Source: Ilumatobacteraceae bacterium (GTDB lineage Bacteria > Actinomycetota > Acidimicrobiia > Acidimicrobiales > Ilumatobacteraceae). Taken from it: a stretch of 64,000 bases of DNA. The stretch covers positions 186,001 through 250,000 of the forward strand of contig JAWPMO010000001.1 in NCBI GenBank assembly GCA_033344875.1. The letters run 5' to 3'. The notes under the pieces were generated by a model. That model did not search any database and was not told the DNA's origin. It worked only from the letters and a program-made list of their open reading frames with translations. Below are positions 33,524 to 42,646 of the stretch, one piece after another (within the stretch, counting starts at the first letter, position 1; each line of letters opens with the position of its first letter). Made by a program: the position numbers and the translations under genes.

Positions 33524-35635
33524 GTGACGTCACCACTCGGGCCGCCCAACGAGCCGTCCAGCCCGCCCCCGCCGCAGCCGCCGGCCATGCAGCCGAAGTA
33601 CCTGATCGGGCTCGGTATCGCCGCGGTCGTGGTGCTCGTCGCCGCGGTGATCGTGCTCGTCGCCCGGTCGGGCGGCGGTGACAGCGTCGCCGTCGACGAC
33701 GGCGTGACGACGACGCTCGACGAGACCGCACCGACGACGTCGCCGATCCCGCTGCCGGCCACCACGACGGTCACCAGCACCACCACGACCACGTCGACCA
33801 CCAGCACCAGCACGACGTCGACGACGACGCTCCCGCCGCTGCCGCCCGTGGCGAATGCGGGCGACGATCTGGCCGCCGACGCTGGCTCCGACGTCGTCCT
33901 GACGGCGATCGAGATGAGCGAACCGAACCAGGCGATCGTGTGGCGTCAGATCGGCGGCCCCGATGTGACCGACGGAGCGGGCCGCCTGCGGGGCAACGAC
34001 GCGAGCTTCGCGGCACCGGCGTCGCCGTCGACGCTGTACTTCGAACTCGATGTGACCGGCCGCGGTGGCGAGGTCGTCACCGACGAACTCCGCATCGACG
34101 TGTTCGAGGATGCGAGCCGGGCCGTCTTCGTCGACGGGGACGGCGGCGACGACGCCGGTGACGGGTCTCGCGACCTCCCGTTCCGCACCCTCGTCCGGGC
34201 ACTCGACTTCACGGGTGGCACGTCGACCGACATCTACGTGCGGTCGATCGACCGGGCGTACTCGACGGGGACGGCACTGCTCGATCGTGGTTCGAGCCTG
34301 TACGGCGGGTACGACGACGACTGGGTACGTGACCTCCGACGTCCGGCGTCGGTGTCCGGCACCGATGCCGGCATCGCCGTGTTCGACGCCGATCGCGCCG
34401 TCATCTCCGGCGTCGAGGTCGTCGGGCCCGACCTCGCCACCGGTGACCCGTCGTACGGGATCGTCGCAGCGGGCGTCGGCCGACTCGAGATCGACCACGC
34501 CAGCGTCCGTGCAGGGACGTCCACGGGCGTCAGCGTCGGTCTCGCGACCGAGGCGGTCGGCACGCTCGTCATCACCGAGGCGAGGATCAGCGGCGGTGCC
34601 GCCGGCGACGGCGACCCCGGCGTCGTCGGCGAACCGACCTCGGCGGTCGCTCCGAGCGGAGCCGACGCGCCGGCAGACCCGCCGACTCCCGGGCCCGCCG
34701 GCGGCAACGGCGGCGCGGGTGGCGAAGGTGGTGCGGGCCTCGAACGGGGCGACGACGGTGCCGGACCGGCCGGTGGCGTCGGCGGTGAACCGCGTCAGGC
34801 CGGTGGCTCGGGCGGCGGTGGTGCCGGTGGACCCGGTGGTGTCGGCGGCGACGGCGGAACGGTCGTCGACGACGATCCCGCCAGGGCCGGTGCCGGGCAG
34901 CCGGGAGCGCCCGGTGGCGAAGGCGTCGGTGGGTCCGGTGGCGGTGGCGGCGGCGGTCTCATCCTCCACGACGGTGGCGGTGGCGGTGGCGGCGGTGGCG
35001 GCGGGACGGGCGGCGCCCCGGGCCTCGGCGGCACGGGAGGACATCTCTCGGCAGGCATGTGGCTCGTCGACACCGACGACGTCGTCATCAGTGCGTCCAC
35101 CATCGAGGGTGGCGTCGCCGGGTCGGGCGGTGCGGGCGCTGCCGGTGCCGCCGGCGGGCAGGGCGGCGGCGGCGGTGGCGGTGCCGAAGGCGTCTCGACG
35201 TTCGTCGACACATCGGGTGCCGGTGGCGGCGGTGGCGGCGGTGGTGCCGGCGGGCAGGGCGGCACCGGTGGCGGCGGTGGCGGTGGTCGGTCGGTCGGGT
35301 TGGTGACCTCCGGCGAGGGTGTCATCGAGGTGATCGGTTCGGTGATTCGTGGCGGTACCGGCGGCGACGGCGGACCCGGCGGTGACGGCGGGCTGCCCGG
35401 CAATCCAGGATCGGGTGGTGCCGGTCGACTCGGCGGGGGTGGTGCCGGTGGGCTGCGTGCCGACGGCCCCGTGGCAGCCTCCGGAGCGCCCGCCTCCGGC
35501 GGCGACTCGATCGGATGGTGGGACGTCGGCGGCTGGTCGCGCACGATCACCGACACCACGATCCGGGCCGGTACGCCCGGGCGAGGTGGTGGCCCCGATG
35601 CCCGTTCCGCCGCCGCGCTCGACACCGTGTTCTGA
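33524..35635 (+). CDS. Membrane-anchored glycine-rich (PGRS-like) surface protein
   Basis: The 703-residue protein opens with a proline-rich cytoplasmic stretch and one membrane helix (~27-47). A Thr/Ser-rich stalk follows (~70-105). A PKD- or Ig-like domain (~108-195; VANAGDDLAADAGSDVVLTAIEMSEPNQAIVWRQIGG) comes next, then a DUF1565/beta-helix-like region (~200-365; FVDGDGGDDAGDGSRDLPFRTLVRAL). Residues ~385-665 are dominated by GGxGG repeats resembling mycobacterial PE_PGRS domains, interrupted by short beta-like modules. GTG 33524 is seven bases after TACGGT (33511-33516), so it is preferred to GTG 33515. It is likely an adhesin or surface-coat protein; no enzymatic motif is seen. Confidence 0.75.
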   Translation: MTSPLGPPNEPSSPPPPQPPAMQPKYLIGLGIAAVVVLVAAVIVLVARSGGGDSVAVDDGVTTTLDETAPTTSPIPLPATTTVTSTTTTTSTTSTSTTSTTTLPPLPPVANAGDDLAADAGSDVVLTAIEMSEPNQAIVWRQIGGPDVTDGAGRLRGNDASFAAPASPSTLYFELDVTGRGGEVVTDELRIDVFEDASRAVFVDGDGGDDAGDGSRDLPFRTLVRALDFTGGTSTDIYVRSIDRAYSTGTALLDRGSSLYGGYDDDWVRDLRRPASVSGTDAGIAVFDADRAVISGVEVVGPDLATGDPSYGIVAAGVGRLEIDHASVRAGTSTGVSVGLATEAVGTLVITEARISGGAAGDGDPGVVGEPTSAVAPSGADAPADPPTPGPAGGNGGAGGEGGAGLERGDDGAGPAGGVGGEPRQAGGSGGGGAGGPGGVGGDGGTVVDDDPARAGAGQPGAPGGEGVGGSGGGGGGGLILHDGGGGGGGGGGGTGGAPGLGGTGGHLSAGMWLVDTDDVVISASTIEGGVAGSGGAGAAGAAGGQGGGGGGGAEGVSTFVDTSGAGGGGGGGGAGGQGGTGGGGGGGRSVGLVTSGEGVIEVIGSVIRGGTGGDGGPGGDGGLPGNPGSGGAGRLGGGGAGGLRADGPVAASGAPASGGDSIGWWDVGGWSRTITDTTIRAGTPGRGGGPDARSAAALDTVF

Positions 35636-35702
35636 CCGAACCCCGCGCCGGCATCGTCGGCCGCCGTGCATCGACCCGATCGAGGTGGATACATTGCCCG
35701 GT

Positions 35703-35776
35703 GCCCCCGTAGCTCAGCTGGATAGAGCGTCGGCCTTCTAATCCGAAGTGCGCAGGTTCGAATCCTGTCGGGGGCG
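35703..35776 (+). tRNA. tRNA-Arg (anticodon UCU)
   Basis: A full cloverleaf can be drawn. The acceptor GCCCCCG/CGGGGGC is perfect. The D stem is GCUC/GAGC, the anticodon stem UCGGC/UCCGA with loop CUUCUAA (anticodon UCU, positions 35737-35739), and the T arm GCAGG-UUCGAAU-CCUGU. The discriminator is G. The 31-39 pair next to the anticodon loop is a C-U mismatch. CCA is not encoded. It reads AGA codons, which are rare in this GC-rich genome. TACATT at 35690-35695 may be its -10. Confidence 0.93.
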
Positions 35777-35839
35777 CTGTAGCCTGGGAACACGCTGTTT
35801 CCGGGTCGACCGGCAACGTTTGGACGCGAAAGGCACTGC

Positions 35840-36415
35840 GTGAACTTCAAGAAGGGCGAGACCGTCATCTATCCCCAGCACGGCGCATGCGTCGTCAAAG
35901 GGACCAAGAAGATGGAGGCCTTCGGTGAGAAGCAGGACTACCTGATTCTCGAGACCGTCATCAGCGAGATGGTGTTGAAGGTGCCGGTCGACAAGGCCGA
36001 AGAAGTCGGCGTCCGGCCGCCGGTGAGCGCCGACGAACTCGAAGACCTCGTGGCGGTGCTCGCCAAGCCCGACCCGCGCGTGCCGTCCAACTGGAGCCGC
36101 CGGTTCAAGAACCACCAGGAGAAGCTCAAGAGCGGCGACGTCTATCAGGTCGCCGAGGTGGTTCGGAACCTGGCGGCACGCAACCGCGACGCCTCGCTGT
36201 CGGCCGCCGAGCGCACCATGTACGAGCGGGCTCGGGTCAACCTGATCTCCGAGATCTCGCCGGCGCTGAAGGTCTCCTCCGAGGCCGCCGAGGAGTACCT
36301 CGACGAAGCGCTCGCCAAGGGTGTGCTCAAGCCGGAGAAGGCCGAGAAGCCGGAAAAGGCCGAGAAGCCGGAGAAGGCCGAGAAAGCCGAAAAGGCCGAG
36401 AAGGCCAAGAAGTAG
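35840..36415 (+). CDS. carD: CarD-family transcriptional regulator
   Basis: The 191-residue protein binds the RNA polymerase beta subunit and stabilises open promoter complexes, especially at rRNA promoters. The RNAP-interacting domain is residues ~1-65 (FKKGETVIYPQHGACVVKG), and the helical DNA-contacting domain is ~75-160. The C-terminal ~27 residues are an unusual lysine/glutamate tail built from EKAEKP repeats. GTG 35840 has AAAGG at 35829-35833. TAGCCT (35780-35785), just after the tRNA, may be its promoter with a ~50-base leader. Co-transcription with tRNA-Arg is also possible. Confidence 0.93.
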   Translation: MNFKKGETVIYPQHGACVVKGTKKMEAFGEKQDYLILETVISEMVLKVPVDKAEEVGVRPPVSADELEDLVAVLAKPDPRVPSNWSRRFKNHQEKLKSGDVYQVAEVVRNLAARNRDASLSAAERTMYERARVNLISEISPALKVSSEAAEEYLDEALAKGVLKPEKAEKPEKAEKPEKAEKAEKAEKAKK

Positions 36416-36418
36416 CGT

Positions 36419-36441
36419 CCCGGTCGCCTCAGGCGACCGGG
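36419..36441. terminator. Bidirectional terminator between carD and the converging gene
   Basis: CCCGGTCGCC (36419-36428) and GGCGACCGGG (36432-36441) form a perfect 10-bp stem with loop TCA. It lies four bases after the carD stop. The loop TCA is the complement of the TGA stop of the minus-strand gene, so one hairpin serves both genes. Confidence 0.75.
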
Positions 36442-37025
36442 AAGTCGCCCTGCACCCAGGGCATGTCGAACGTCACGACGAACAGCTTCGGCGCGCCGGC
36501 GATCGGCTCGGTCACCCGTGTGGCGGCGACCGTCGCACCGGCCGGGAGGTCGACCGACCGTGCGTCGTCGATCCCGACCTGTTCCGGGCGGAACCACACG
36601 AGCGGTGCCGGTGGGGCCCCCATCGACTCGGGGTCGGGCACCCCGACCGCATGGCCGATCGTGTAACCGGAGTGATCCGACCGCTCGACCACCACGAAGT
36701 GGGCGATCCGTCGATGCCGTGACCAGGTCGACGAGTGGTTGTTCGCGACGACGCTCGCCGAGTCACCGACCGCGTGGCGGGTGAGCACCGCCAGGCCGAC
36801 ACCCGAACCGGGCAGGAGCCGACTGGTCGGGTAGTACGACAGCTCCCAGGCGTGTCGGACCCGGAGGCGGTCGGCGAGTCGTTCGACGTCGTCCTCGGTG
36901 ATCGACTGGAGCGCGATCGCGTCGGCATCGAGGGCAGCGAGGGCGTCGCCGACCACTCCGGCGTCGGCGTGGGGCACGAGCCAGCTGGCGATCGTCCACG
37001 TGCGCGGCACCGTCTCCAGGGGCAT
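36429..37025 (-). CDS. Conserved hypothetical protein, endonuclease/phosphatase-like remnant
   Basis: The 198-residue protein resembles the start of an endonuclease/exonuclease/phosphatase fold: TIASWLVPHADAGVVGDALAALDADAIALQSI, then SGVGLAVLTRHAV. The catalytic Asn/Glu/His/Asp residues of active members are not recognisable (for example QSI where QE is expected). The C-terminal part has a second beta-rich segment with RSVDLPAGATVAATRV. It is either a degenerate relative or a different fold. CAGACT is six bases upstream of ATG 37025 on the minus strand. The gene is divergent from the dehydrogenase gene, and its end shares a terminator with carD. Confidence 0.6.
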   Translation of the reverse strand: MPLETVPRTWTIASWLVPHADAGVVGDALAALDADAIALQSITEDDVERLADRLRVRHAWELSYYPTSRLLPGSGVGLAVLTRHAVGDSASVVANNHSSTWSRHRRIAHFVVVERSDHSGYTIGHAVGVPDPESMGAPPAPLVWFRPEQVGIDDARSVDLPAGATVAATRVTEPIAGAPKLFVVTFDMPWVQGDFPVA

Positions 37026-37099
37026 GTGACCAGTCTGGCTGACGCGGACCTCGTTCGGGGGTTTGGCCGGCCTCGCGAGGGATCTGCGAGAATCGGACC

Positions 37100-37972
37100 A
37101 TGGCACGAGTCGCATTTCTCGGGTTGGGCGTGATGGGTGGGCCGATGGCCGGACACCTCGCACGGGCCGGTCACGAGGTCACCGTTTACAACCGAACCGC
37201 CTCCAAGGCATTGGCCTGGGTCGGTGAGCACGGACACCAGGCGTCGCCGACGCCGGCCGAGGCCGCCGAGGGTGCGGAGTTCGTGATGATGTGCGTCGGC
37301 AACGACGACGACGTCCGTACCGTGGCCCTCGGCGCTTCGGGGGCGGTGCCGGCGATGGCCGAAGGCGCGGTGCTGGTCGATCACACGACGGCGTCCGCCG
37401 ACGTCGCCAGGGAACTCGCAGCGGCGTGCGCCGAGCGTGGTCTCGGCTTCGTCGATGCGCCGATCAGCGGCGGACAGGCCGGTGCCGAGAACGGTCAGCT
37501 CACGGTGATGTGCGGGTCGGATGTGACCGAGGTGTTCGGCGCCGCTCGCGAGATCATCATGGCCTACGCGCGCGAATGCCGCCGATTGGGCGATGCCGGC
37601 GCCGGCCAGACCACCAAGATGGTCAACCAGATCTGCATCGCCGGGCTGGTCCAGGGACTCGCCGAAGGGGTGGCGTTCGCCCAGAAGGCCGGCCTCGACA
37701 TCTCCGAGGTGGTCGCCACCATCGGCAAGGGGGCGGCGGCGAGCTGGCAGATGGAGAACCGAGCCGAGTCGATGGCCGCGGGAGAGTTCGAGCACGGTTT
37801 CGCGGTGGAATGGATGCGCAAGGACCTGGCGATCTGCCTCGCCGAGGCCGACCGGCTGGGTGCCCGGCTCCCGGTGACCGCGCTGGTGGACCAGTTCTAC
37901 CAACACGTGGTCGAGCGGGGAGGACGTCGGTGGGACACCAGTTCCCTCGTGCAGTTGTTGCAGCAACCCTGA
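37100..37972 (+). CDS. NAD(P)-dependent beta-hydroxyacid dehydrogenase (3-hydroxyisobutyrate dehydrogenase family)
   Basis: The 290-residue protein has the Rossmann signature FLGLGVMGGPMAGHLARAGHEVTVYNRT at its start; the NRT end favours NADP(H). The substrate-binding motif FVDAPISGGQAGAENGQLTVMCGS and the catalytic-lysine segment GAGQTTKMVNQICIAG (lysine about residue 174) are complete. Members oxidise 3-hydroxyisobutyrate, tartronate semialdehyde or gamma-hydroxybutyrate, or reduce imines; this one cannot be narrowed down. The last 43 bases overlap the next gene in another frame. Confidence 0.9.
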   Translation: MARVAFLGLGVMGGPMAGHLARAGHEVTVYNRTASKALAWVGEHGHQASPTPAEAAEGAEFVMMCVGNDDDVRTVALGASGAVPAMAEGAVLVDHTTASADVARELAAACAERGLGFVDAPISGGQAGAENGQLTVMCGSDVTEVFGAAREIIMAYARECRRLGDAGAGQTTKMVNQICIAGLVQGLAEGVAFAQKAGLDISEVVATIGKGAAASWQMENRAESMAAGEFEHGFAVEWMRKDLAICLAEADRLGARLPVTALVDQFYQHVVERGGRRWDTSSLVQLLQQP

Positions 37973-38856
37973 CGCTGGGCGCGGCTGCCTGCGGTGGGTC
38001 CGACGGTGGCGGCGATCCACCCCCGGTGCTCGAGGTCGCCCGTGGGCAGGTCGAGTCCGGAGCGCGGGGTTCGACGGGGGAGCAGAGCGCGGACGGGTCG
38101 CAGGCGGGCCCGACCGAACTGCCGCCACCCGACCCGTCGGCGTTCGAGGGTGCGCACCGGGTCGTCAACCTCTTCGCCGAGCCGGTCGGCGGCGACGCCG
38201 GCCCGACCGCCATCGACGTGTGGGGCCGCCGTACCTTCGAGCACGGCCCGGTCCTCCTGGCCGAGAACGTCGGGTTCGGCGCTGCATCGGGGTACTTCGC
38301 GGCGCCCGTCGGTTCGTCCGTGGTGATCGTGAGCGCCGGAGCCGGCCCCGACGGCGAGGAGCGCGCGGTGCTCCCCGACGTCGGCGACACCGATCAGGTC
38401 ACGTCGGTGTTCACCAACGGTGCCGATCCGGCGAGCGAGCGGACATCGGCCATCCACGAAGTCGGCGCCGACCTCGCGCCCGCCCCGCCGGCCGAGGGGC
38501 ACGGCATCGTGATCGTCGTGGCCGCCAACCTGCAGGCCTTCCGCGACGAGTTGCTGGCGTCGGTCGGCGCCGATTCCTTCTTCGTCGGCGACGGTTCCGA
38601 CACCTGTCGAACCCAACGGATCGAGGCGACCGGTGCCGCGCCCGCCGTCCTCGGGACGGCGGAGCGCGTCGAGCTGGAGGTCGCGTCGGGGTCGGCGCAG
38701 GTCTCGCTGCACGCCTGGTCGCCGAGGGGCGGCTGTGACGGTCCGTCGATCCTCGACGCGACGGTCGACGTCGTCGCCGGCTCGGTCACGACGCTGTTGG
38801 TCTCCACGCGTGACGGCAGCGGCTTGTCGTCGCTCGCGCTGCCCGCCGGCGGGTGA
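37930..38856 (+). CDS. Secreted lipoprotein, DUF4397-like
   Basis: The 308-residue protein starts at a GTG inside the preceding gene. Its signal ends TLTLGAAACGGSDGG, a lipobox with the lipid cysteine about residue 22. The mature protein has a Pro/Gly-rich linker and a beta-rich domain whose beginning, AHRVVNLFAEPVGGDAGPTAIDVWGRR, resembles DUF4397 (adhesin-like) domains. Two cysteines occur late (DTCRTQ and GGCDGP). Cell-surface anchoring is likely; a binding function is inferred only from the fold resemblance. The 43-base overlap suggests coupled translation with the dehydrogenase. Confidence 0.65.
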   Translation: MGHQFPRAVVAATLTLGAAACGGSDGGGDPPPVLEVARGQVESGARGSTGEQSADGSQAGPTELPPPDPSAFEGAHRVVNLFAEPVGGDAGPTAIDVWGRRTFEHGPVLLAENVGFGAASGYFAAPVGSSVVIVSAGAGPDGEERAVLPDVGDTDQVTSVFTNGADPASERTSAIHEVGADLAPAPPAEGHGIVIVVAANLQAFRDELLASVGADSFFVGDGSDTCRTQRIEATGAAPAVLGTAERVELEVASGSAQVSLHAWSPRGGCDGPSILDATVDVVAGSVTTLLVSTRDGSGLSSLALPAGG

Positions 38857-38863
38857 TCCTCCG

Positions 38864-40084
<1,221 letters not shown>

Positions 40085-40085
40085 G

Positions 40086-40874
40086 TCAGGTGCCTTCCGG
40101 GGGAGCGATCGCAGGGTTCCATTCGTAGGTGTCGGGTTCGACCCCGGGCCAGACGACCCACTGGGCGCCGGAGATCCGCTCGTCGAGCGATCGGGTGACG
40201 ACGTCGGCGATGCGTTCGGTCGGCATGATCTCGAGTCCGATCGCTCCGATCATCTCGCGGGCGTGCTCGCCGATGATGTTGGTGTCGGTGAACCCCGGGC
40301 AGATCGCGCTGATGCAGACGTCGGGTGTGTCGGGCCCGTCGAGCGAGGCGGCGACCGACCGGACGAAGCCGACGACGGCATGCTTGGTGAGCGCGTACAC
40401 CGGGTCCATGCCGACCGGGACGAGGCCGGCGACCGAAGCGGTGGCCACGATGTCACCGGTGCCGCGTTCGACCATGCCCGGCAGCACGGCTCGGGTGCCG
40501 AAGACAACGCCGTCGACGTTGATCGACATGATCCGTCGGTACGCCTCGTCGGTGAGCGACGCGATCGAGAGGCCTTCGGTCGGAGGGAGACCCTGGTTGG
40601 TCGAGATCCCGGCGTTGAGGAAGGCGATGTCGAACGGGCCGGCGGTGGCGACGACCCGGGCCCAGGCGGTCGGATCGCCCACGTCGAGCATCGCGAACGA
40701 TCCACCGACCTGCTCGGCGACCGCTGCGCCGCCGGCCTCGTCGATGTCGGTGACGACGACATCGGCGCCGAGTTCGGCCATCGCGATCGCCGTCGCCTTG
40801 CCGATCCCGCTCGCTCCGCCGGTGACGATCGCCCGACGGTCGTCGAGTCGCATGGTGCTGATTCCGTTGCTCAT
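40086..40874 (-). CDS. SDR-family oxidoreductase
   Basis: The ~262-residue classical SDR has the cofactor motif VTGGASGIGKA, an aspartate after strand two (VTDIDEAGG) indicating NAD(H), and the NAG motif in FLNAGIS. The active site is Ser in ATASVAGL with YALTK. A C-terminal tail after the fold (RSLDERISGAQWVVWPGVEPDTYEWNP) is longer than in minimal SDRs. ATG 40874 is favoured because an operator palindrome is centred equally between it and the TetR start; ATG 40853 is an alternative. The P450 gene follows immediately. Confidence 0.85.
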   Translation of the reverse strand: MSNGISTMRLDDRRAIVTGGASGIGKATAIAMAELGADVVVTDIDEAGGAAVAEQVGGSFAMLDVGDPTAWARVVATAGPFDIAFLNAGISTNQGLPPTEGLSIASLTDEAYRRIMSINVDGVVFGTRAVLPGMVERGTGDIVATASVAGLVPVGMDPVYALTKHAVVGFVRSVAASLDGPDTPDVCISAICPGFTDTNIIGEHAREMIGAIGLEIMPTERIADVVTRSLDERISGAQWVVWPGVEPDTYEWNPAIAPPEGT

Positions 40875-40903
40875 CGACAACAAGTAAACACTGGTGTATA
40901 CAT
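40874..40903. promoter_or_regulatory. TetR operator in the divergent SDR-P450/TetR promoter
   Basis: GTAAACAC-TG-GTGTATAC (40884-40901) is an inverted repeat with one mismatch per arm, centred about 19 bases from each start codon. For the plus strand, TCGACA (40874-40879) and TATACA (40897-40902) form a -35/-10 pair with a 17-base spacer, leading to ATG 40912. For the minus strand, TTTACT (40883-40888) may be the -10. Repressor binding would block both genes. Confidence 0.65.
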
Positions 40904-40911
40904 AGAGGTCA

Positions 40912-41514
40912 ATGCGGACGTCGACGAATCCAGCGCACGGGGCACCCGGCAGCTCGCCGGGGGCGGTGCGGCTGCCGCGTGCCGAGCGTCGTGCCCAACT
41001 GATCGGAGCCGCCGCGTCGGCGTTCCTCGAACGCGGTTACGACGGCACCTCGGTCGAGTCCGTGGCGGCGCAGGCCGGCGTCACGCGGCTGATCGTCTAC
41101 CGCAACTTCGACGGCAAGGAGGCGCTGTACCGGGCCGTGCTGAACTCGGTGACCGAGCGGTTGCGTGTCGAGTTCGACGACGACCGGACCACCGAGATCG
41201 CCGCCCGGCTGCTCCGAGTGGCGCGCGAACAGCCCGATGCGTTCCGGCTCCTGTGGCGTCACGCTCGGCACGAGCCGGCCTTCGCTGCCGAGGCCGAGAT
41301 GTTCCGTCTGGTCGCGGGCGAGTACGCCGACGCGATCATCGTGCGGTACATCGCCGACCCCCGATACCGGCGGTGGAGCGCAGCAGTCGTGGTCGACCAC
41401 CTCCACGAAGGCATCTGCACCTGGCTCGACATCGGTGATCCGGCGCTCGACGACGAGTTCGCCGAGCGGTTGCGCGCCGGGGTGCGTGCGCTGGTCGCCG
41501 CGTGGTCCGACTGA
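40912..41514 (+). CDS. TetR-family transcriptional regulator
   Basis: The 200-residue protein has a flexible 20-residue N-terminal arm rich in Ser/Pro/Gly. The TetR helix-turn-helix follows (~24-70; RRAQLIGAAASAFLERGYDGTSVESVAAQAGVTRLIVYRNFDGKEAL). The C-terminal ligand domain is all-helical. It faces the SDR-P450 operon across 37 bases that contain a fitting palindrome, so it most likely represses itself and that operon until the substrate or a product appears. Confidence 0.9.
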   Translation: MRTSTNPAHGAPGSSPGAVRLPRAERRAQLIGAAASAFLERGYDGTSVESVAAQAGVTRLIVYRNFDGKEALYRAVLNSVTERLRVEFDDDRTTEIAARLLRVAREQPDAFRLLWRHARHEPAFAAEAEMFRLVAGEYADAIIVRYIADPRYRRWSAAVVVDHLHEGICTWLDIGDPALDDEFAERLRAGVRALVAAWSD

Positions 41515-41560
41515 CGCACCTCGGCCGTTCGGCCGTGAGCGACGGCGATACGGTCCTGTC

Positions 41561-42646
41561 ATGACCGACTTCCCGCCCGGATTCTTCGATCGGGCCGACG
41601 ACGCTCCCGATTCGGTCTTCTACGAGCCCGACCGGTTCGTCACCCACATCGACGACGGCGCGATCGCCGCCGTTTCCGAGCTGTACCGCGAGCTCGTTCT
41701 CACCGGCGACGTCCTCGATCTCTGCTCGTCGTGGGTGTCGCACTTTCCATCGACGCCCGACCGGCTCGTCGCCCTCGGCATGAACGCGAACGAGCTCGCG
41801 GCGAACCCGGCGGCGACCGACACCCTCGTGCACGACCTGAACGTCGATCCGCATCTGCCGTTCGACGACGCGTCGTTCGACGCCGTCACCTGTTGCGTGT
41901 CGATCGACTATCTGGTGAGACCCGTCGAGGTGTTCGATGAGGTGGCGCGGGTGCTGCGTCGCGGGGCGCCCTTCGTGGTGACGTTCTCGAACCGCTGCTT
42001 CCCGAACAAGGCGATTCGGGCATGGCTCGCCGCCGACGATCGGCAACGGTGTTCGATCGTCGCGGCCTACTTCGGTGCGGTCGGATGGTTCGCCCCGGCC
42101 ACCGTGCAGCTCCGCAACCCGTCGCGATCGGGCGATCCGCTGTACGCGGTGTGGGCCTCGACCTACGGATCCGGCGTCGAGGTGCGTCCGGCGACGGCCG
42201 GCGACCAGGCCTTCGTCACCGAGATGCTCTACGAGGCGCTCTTCGTCCCGCCGGGCGCCACGCCGCTCGACCGATCGATCGTCGACGAGGTGGAGGACCT
42301 CGCTCGATATCACCGTGGGTTCGGCGCCGAGCCCGGCGACGTCGGACGCGTCGCTCACGACCGAGATGGCGAGCCGGTGGGTGCAGCCTGGGTTCGTCAG
42401 CTGCGCGGTTACGGGTTCGTCGACGAGCGCACGCCCGAGCTGTCGATCGCGGTCGTCGGGTCGCGACGCGGCAGCGGGGTGGGGGCGGCGCTCCTTGCGT
42501 CGTTGCTCGACGCCGTACCGCGCGCCAGCCTGAGCGTCGACCGGCGCAACCCGGCGGTGCGTCTCTACGAGCGGCTGGGCTTCGAGGTCGTCGACGACGA
42601 CGGCGAGCACACACTCGTGATGCTCCGCTCGGGGGACGCCACATGA
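41561..42646 (+). CDS. Fusion of a methyltransferase-like domain and a GNAT acetyltransferase
   Basis: The 361-residue protein has two parts. Residues ~1-200 look like a class-I SAM methyltransferase (LDLCSSWVSHFP at motif I, LPFDDASFDAVTCCVSIDYLVRPVEVFDEVARVLRRGAPFVVTFSNRCF later). Motif I lacks the glycine-rich loop, so SAM binding is doubtful or atypical. Residues ~207-361 form a GNAT domain (VEVRPATAGDQAFVTEMLYEAL; acetyl-CoA loop region VVGSRRGSGVGAALLASLL; VDRRNPAVRLYERLGFEVV). ATG 41561 is six bases after TACGGT (41549-41554). The next gene overlaps by four bases. The joint substrate is unknown. Confidence 0.78.
   Translation: MTDFPPGFFDRADDAPDSVFYEPDRFVTHIDDGAIAAVSELYRELVLTGDVLDLCSSWVSHFPSTPDRLVALGMNANELAANPAATDTLVHDLNVDPHLPFDDASFDAVTCCVSIDYLVRPVEVFDEVARVLRRGAPFVVTFSNRCFPNKAIRAWLAADDRQRCSIVAAYFGAVGWFAPATVQLRNPSRSGDPLYAVWASTYGSGVEVRPATAGDQAFVTEMLYEALFVPPGATPLDRSIVDEVEDLARYHRGFGAEPGDVGRVAHDRDGEPVGAAWVRQLRGYGFVDERTPELSIAVVGSRRGSGVGAALLASLLDAVPRASLSVDRRNPAVRLYERLGFEVVDDDGEHTLVMLRSGDAT

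Noticed and set aside
36429-37025. Active endonuclease/exonuclease/phosphatase
   Set aside because: The catalytic residues of the family are not recognisable; only a fold-level resemblance remains.
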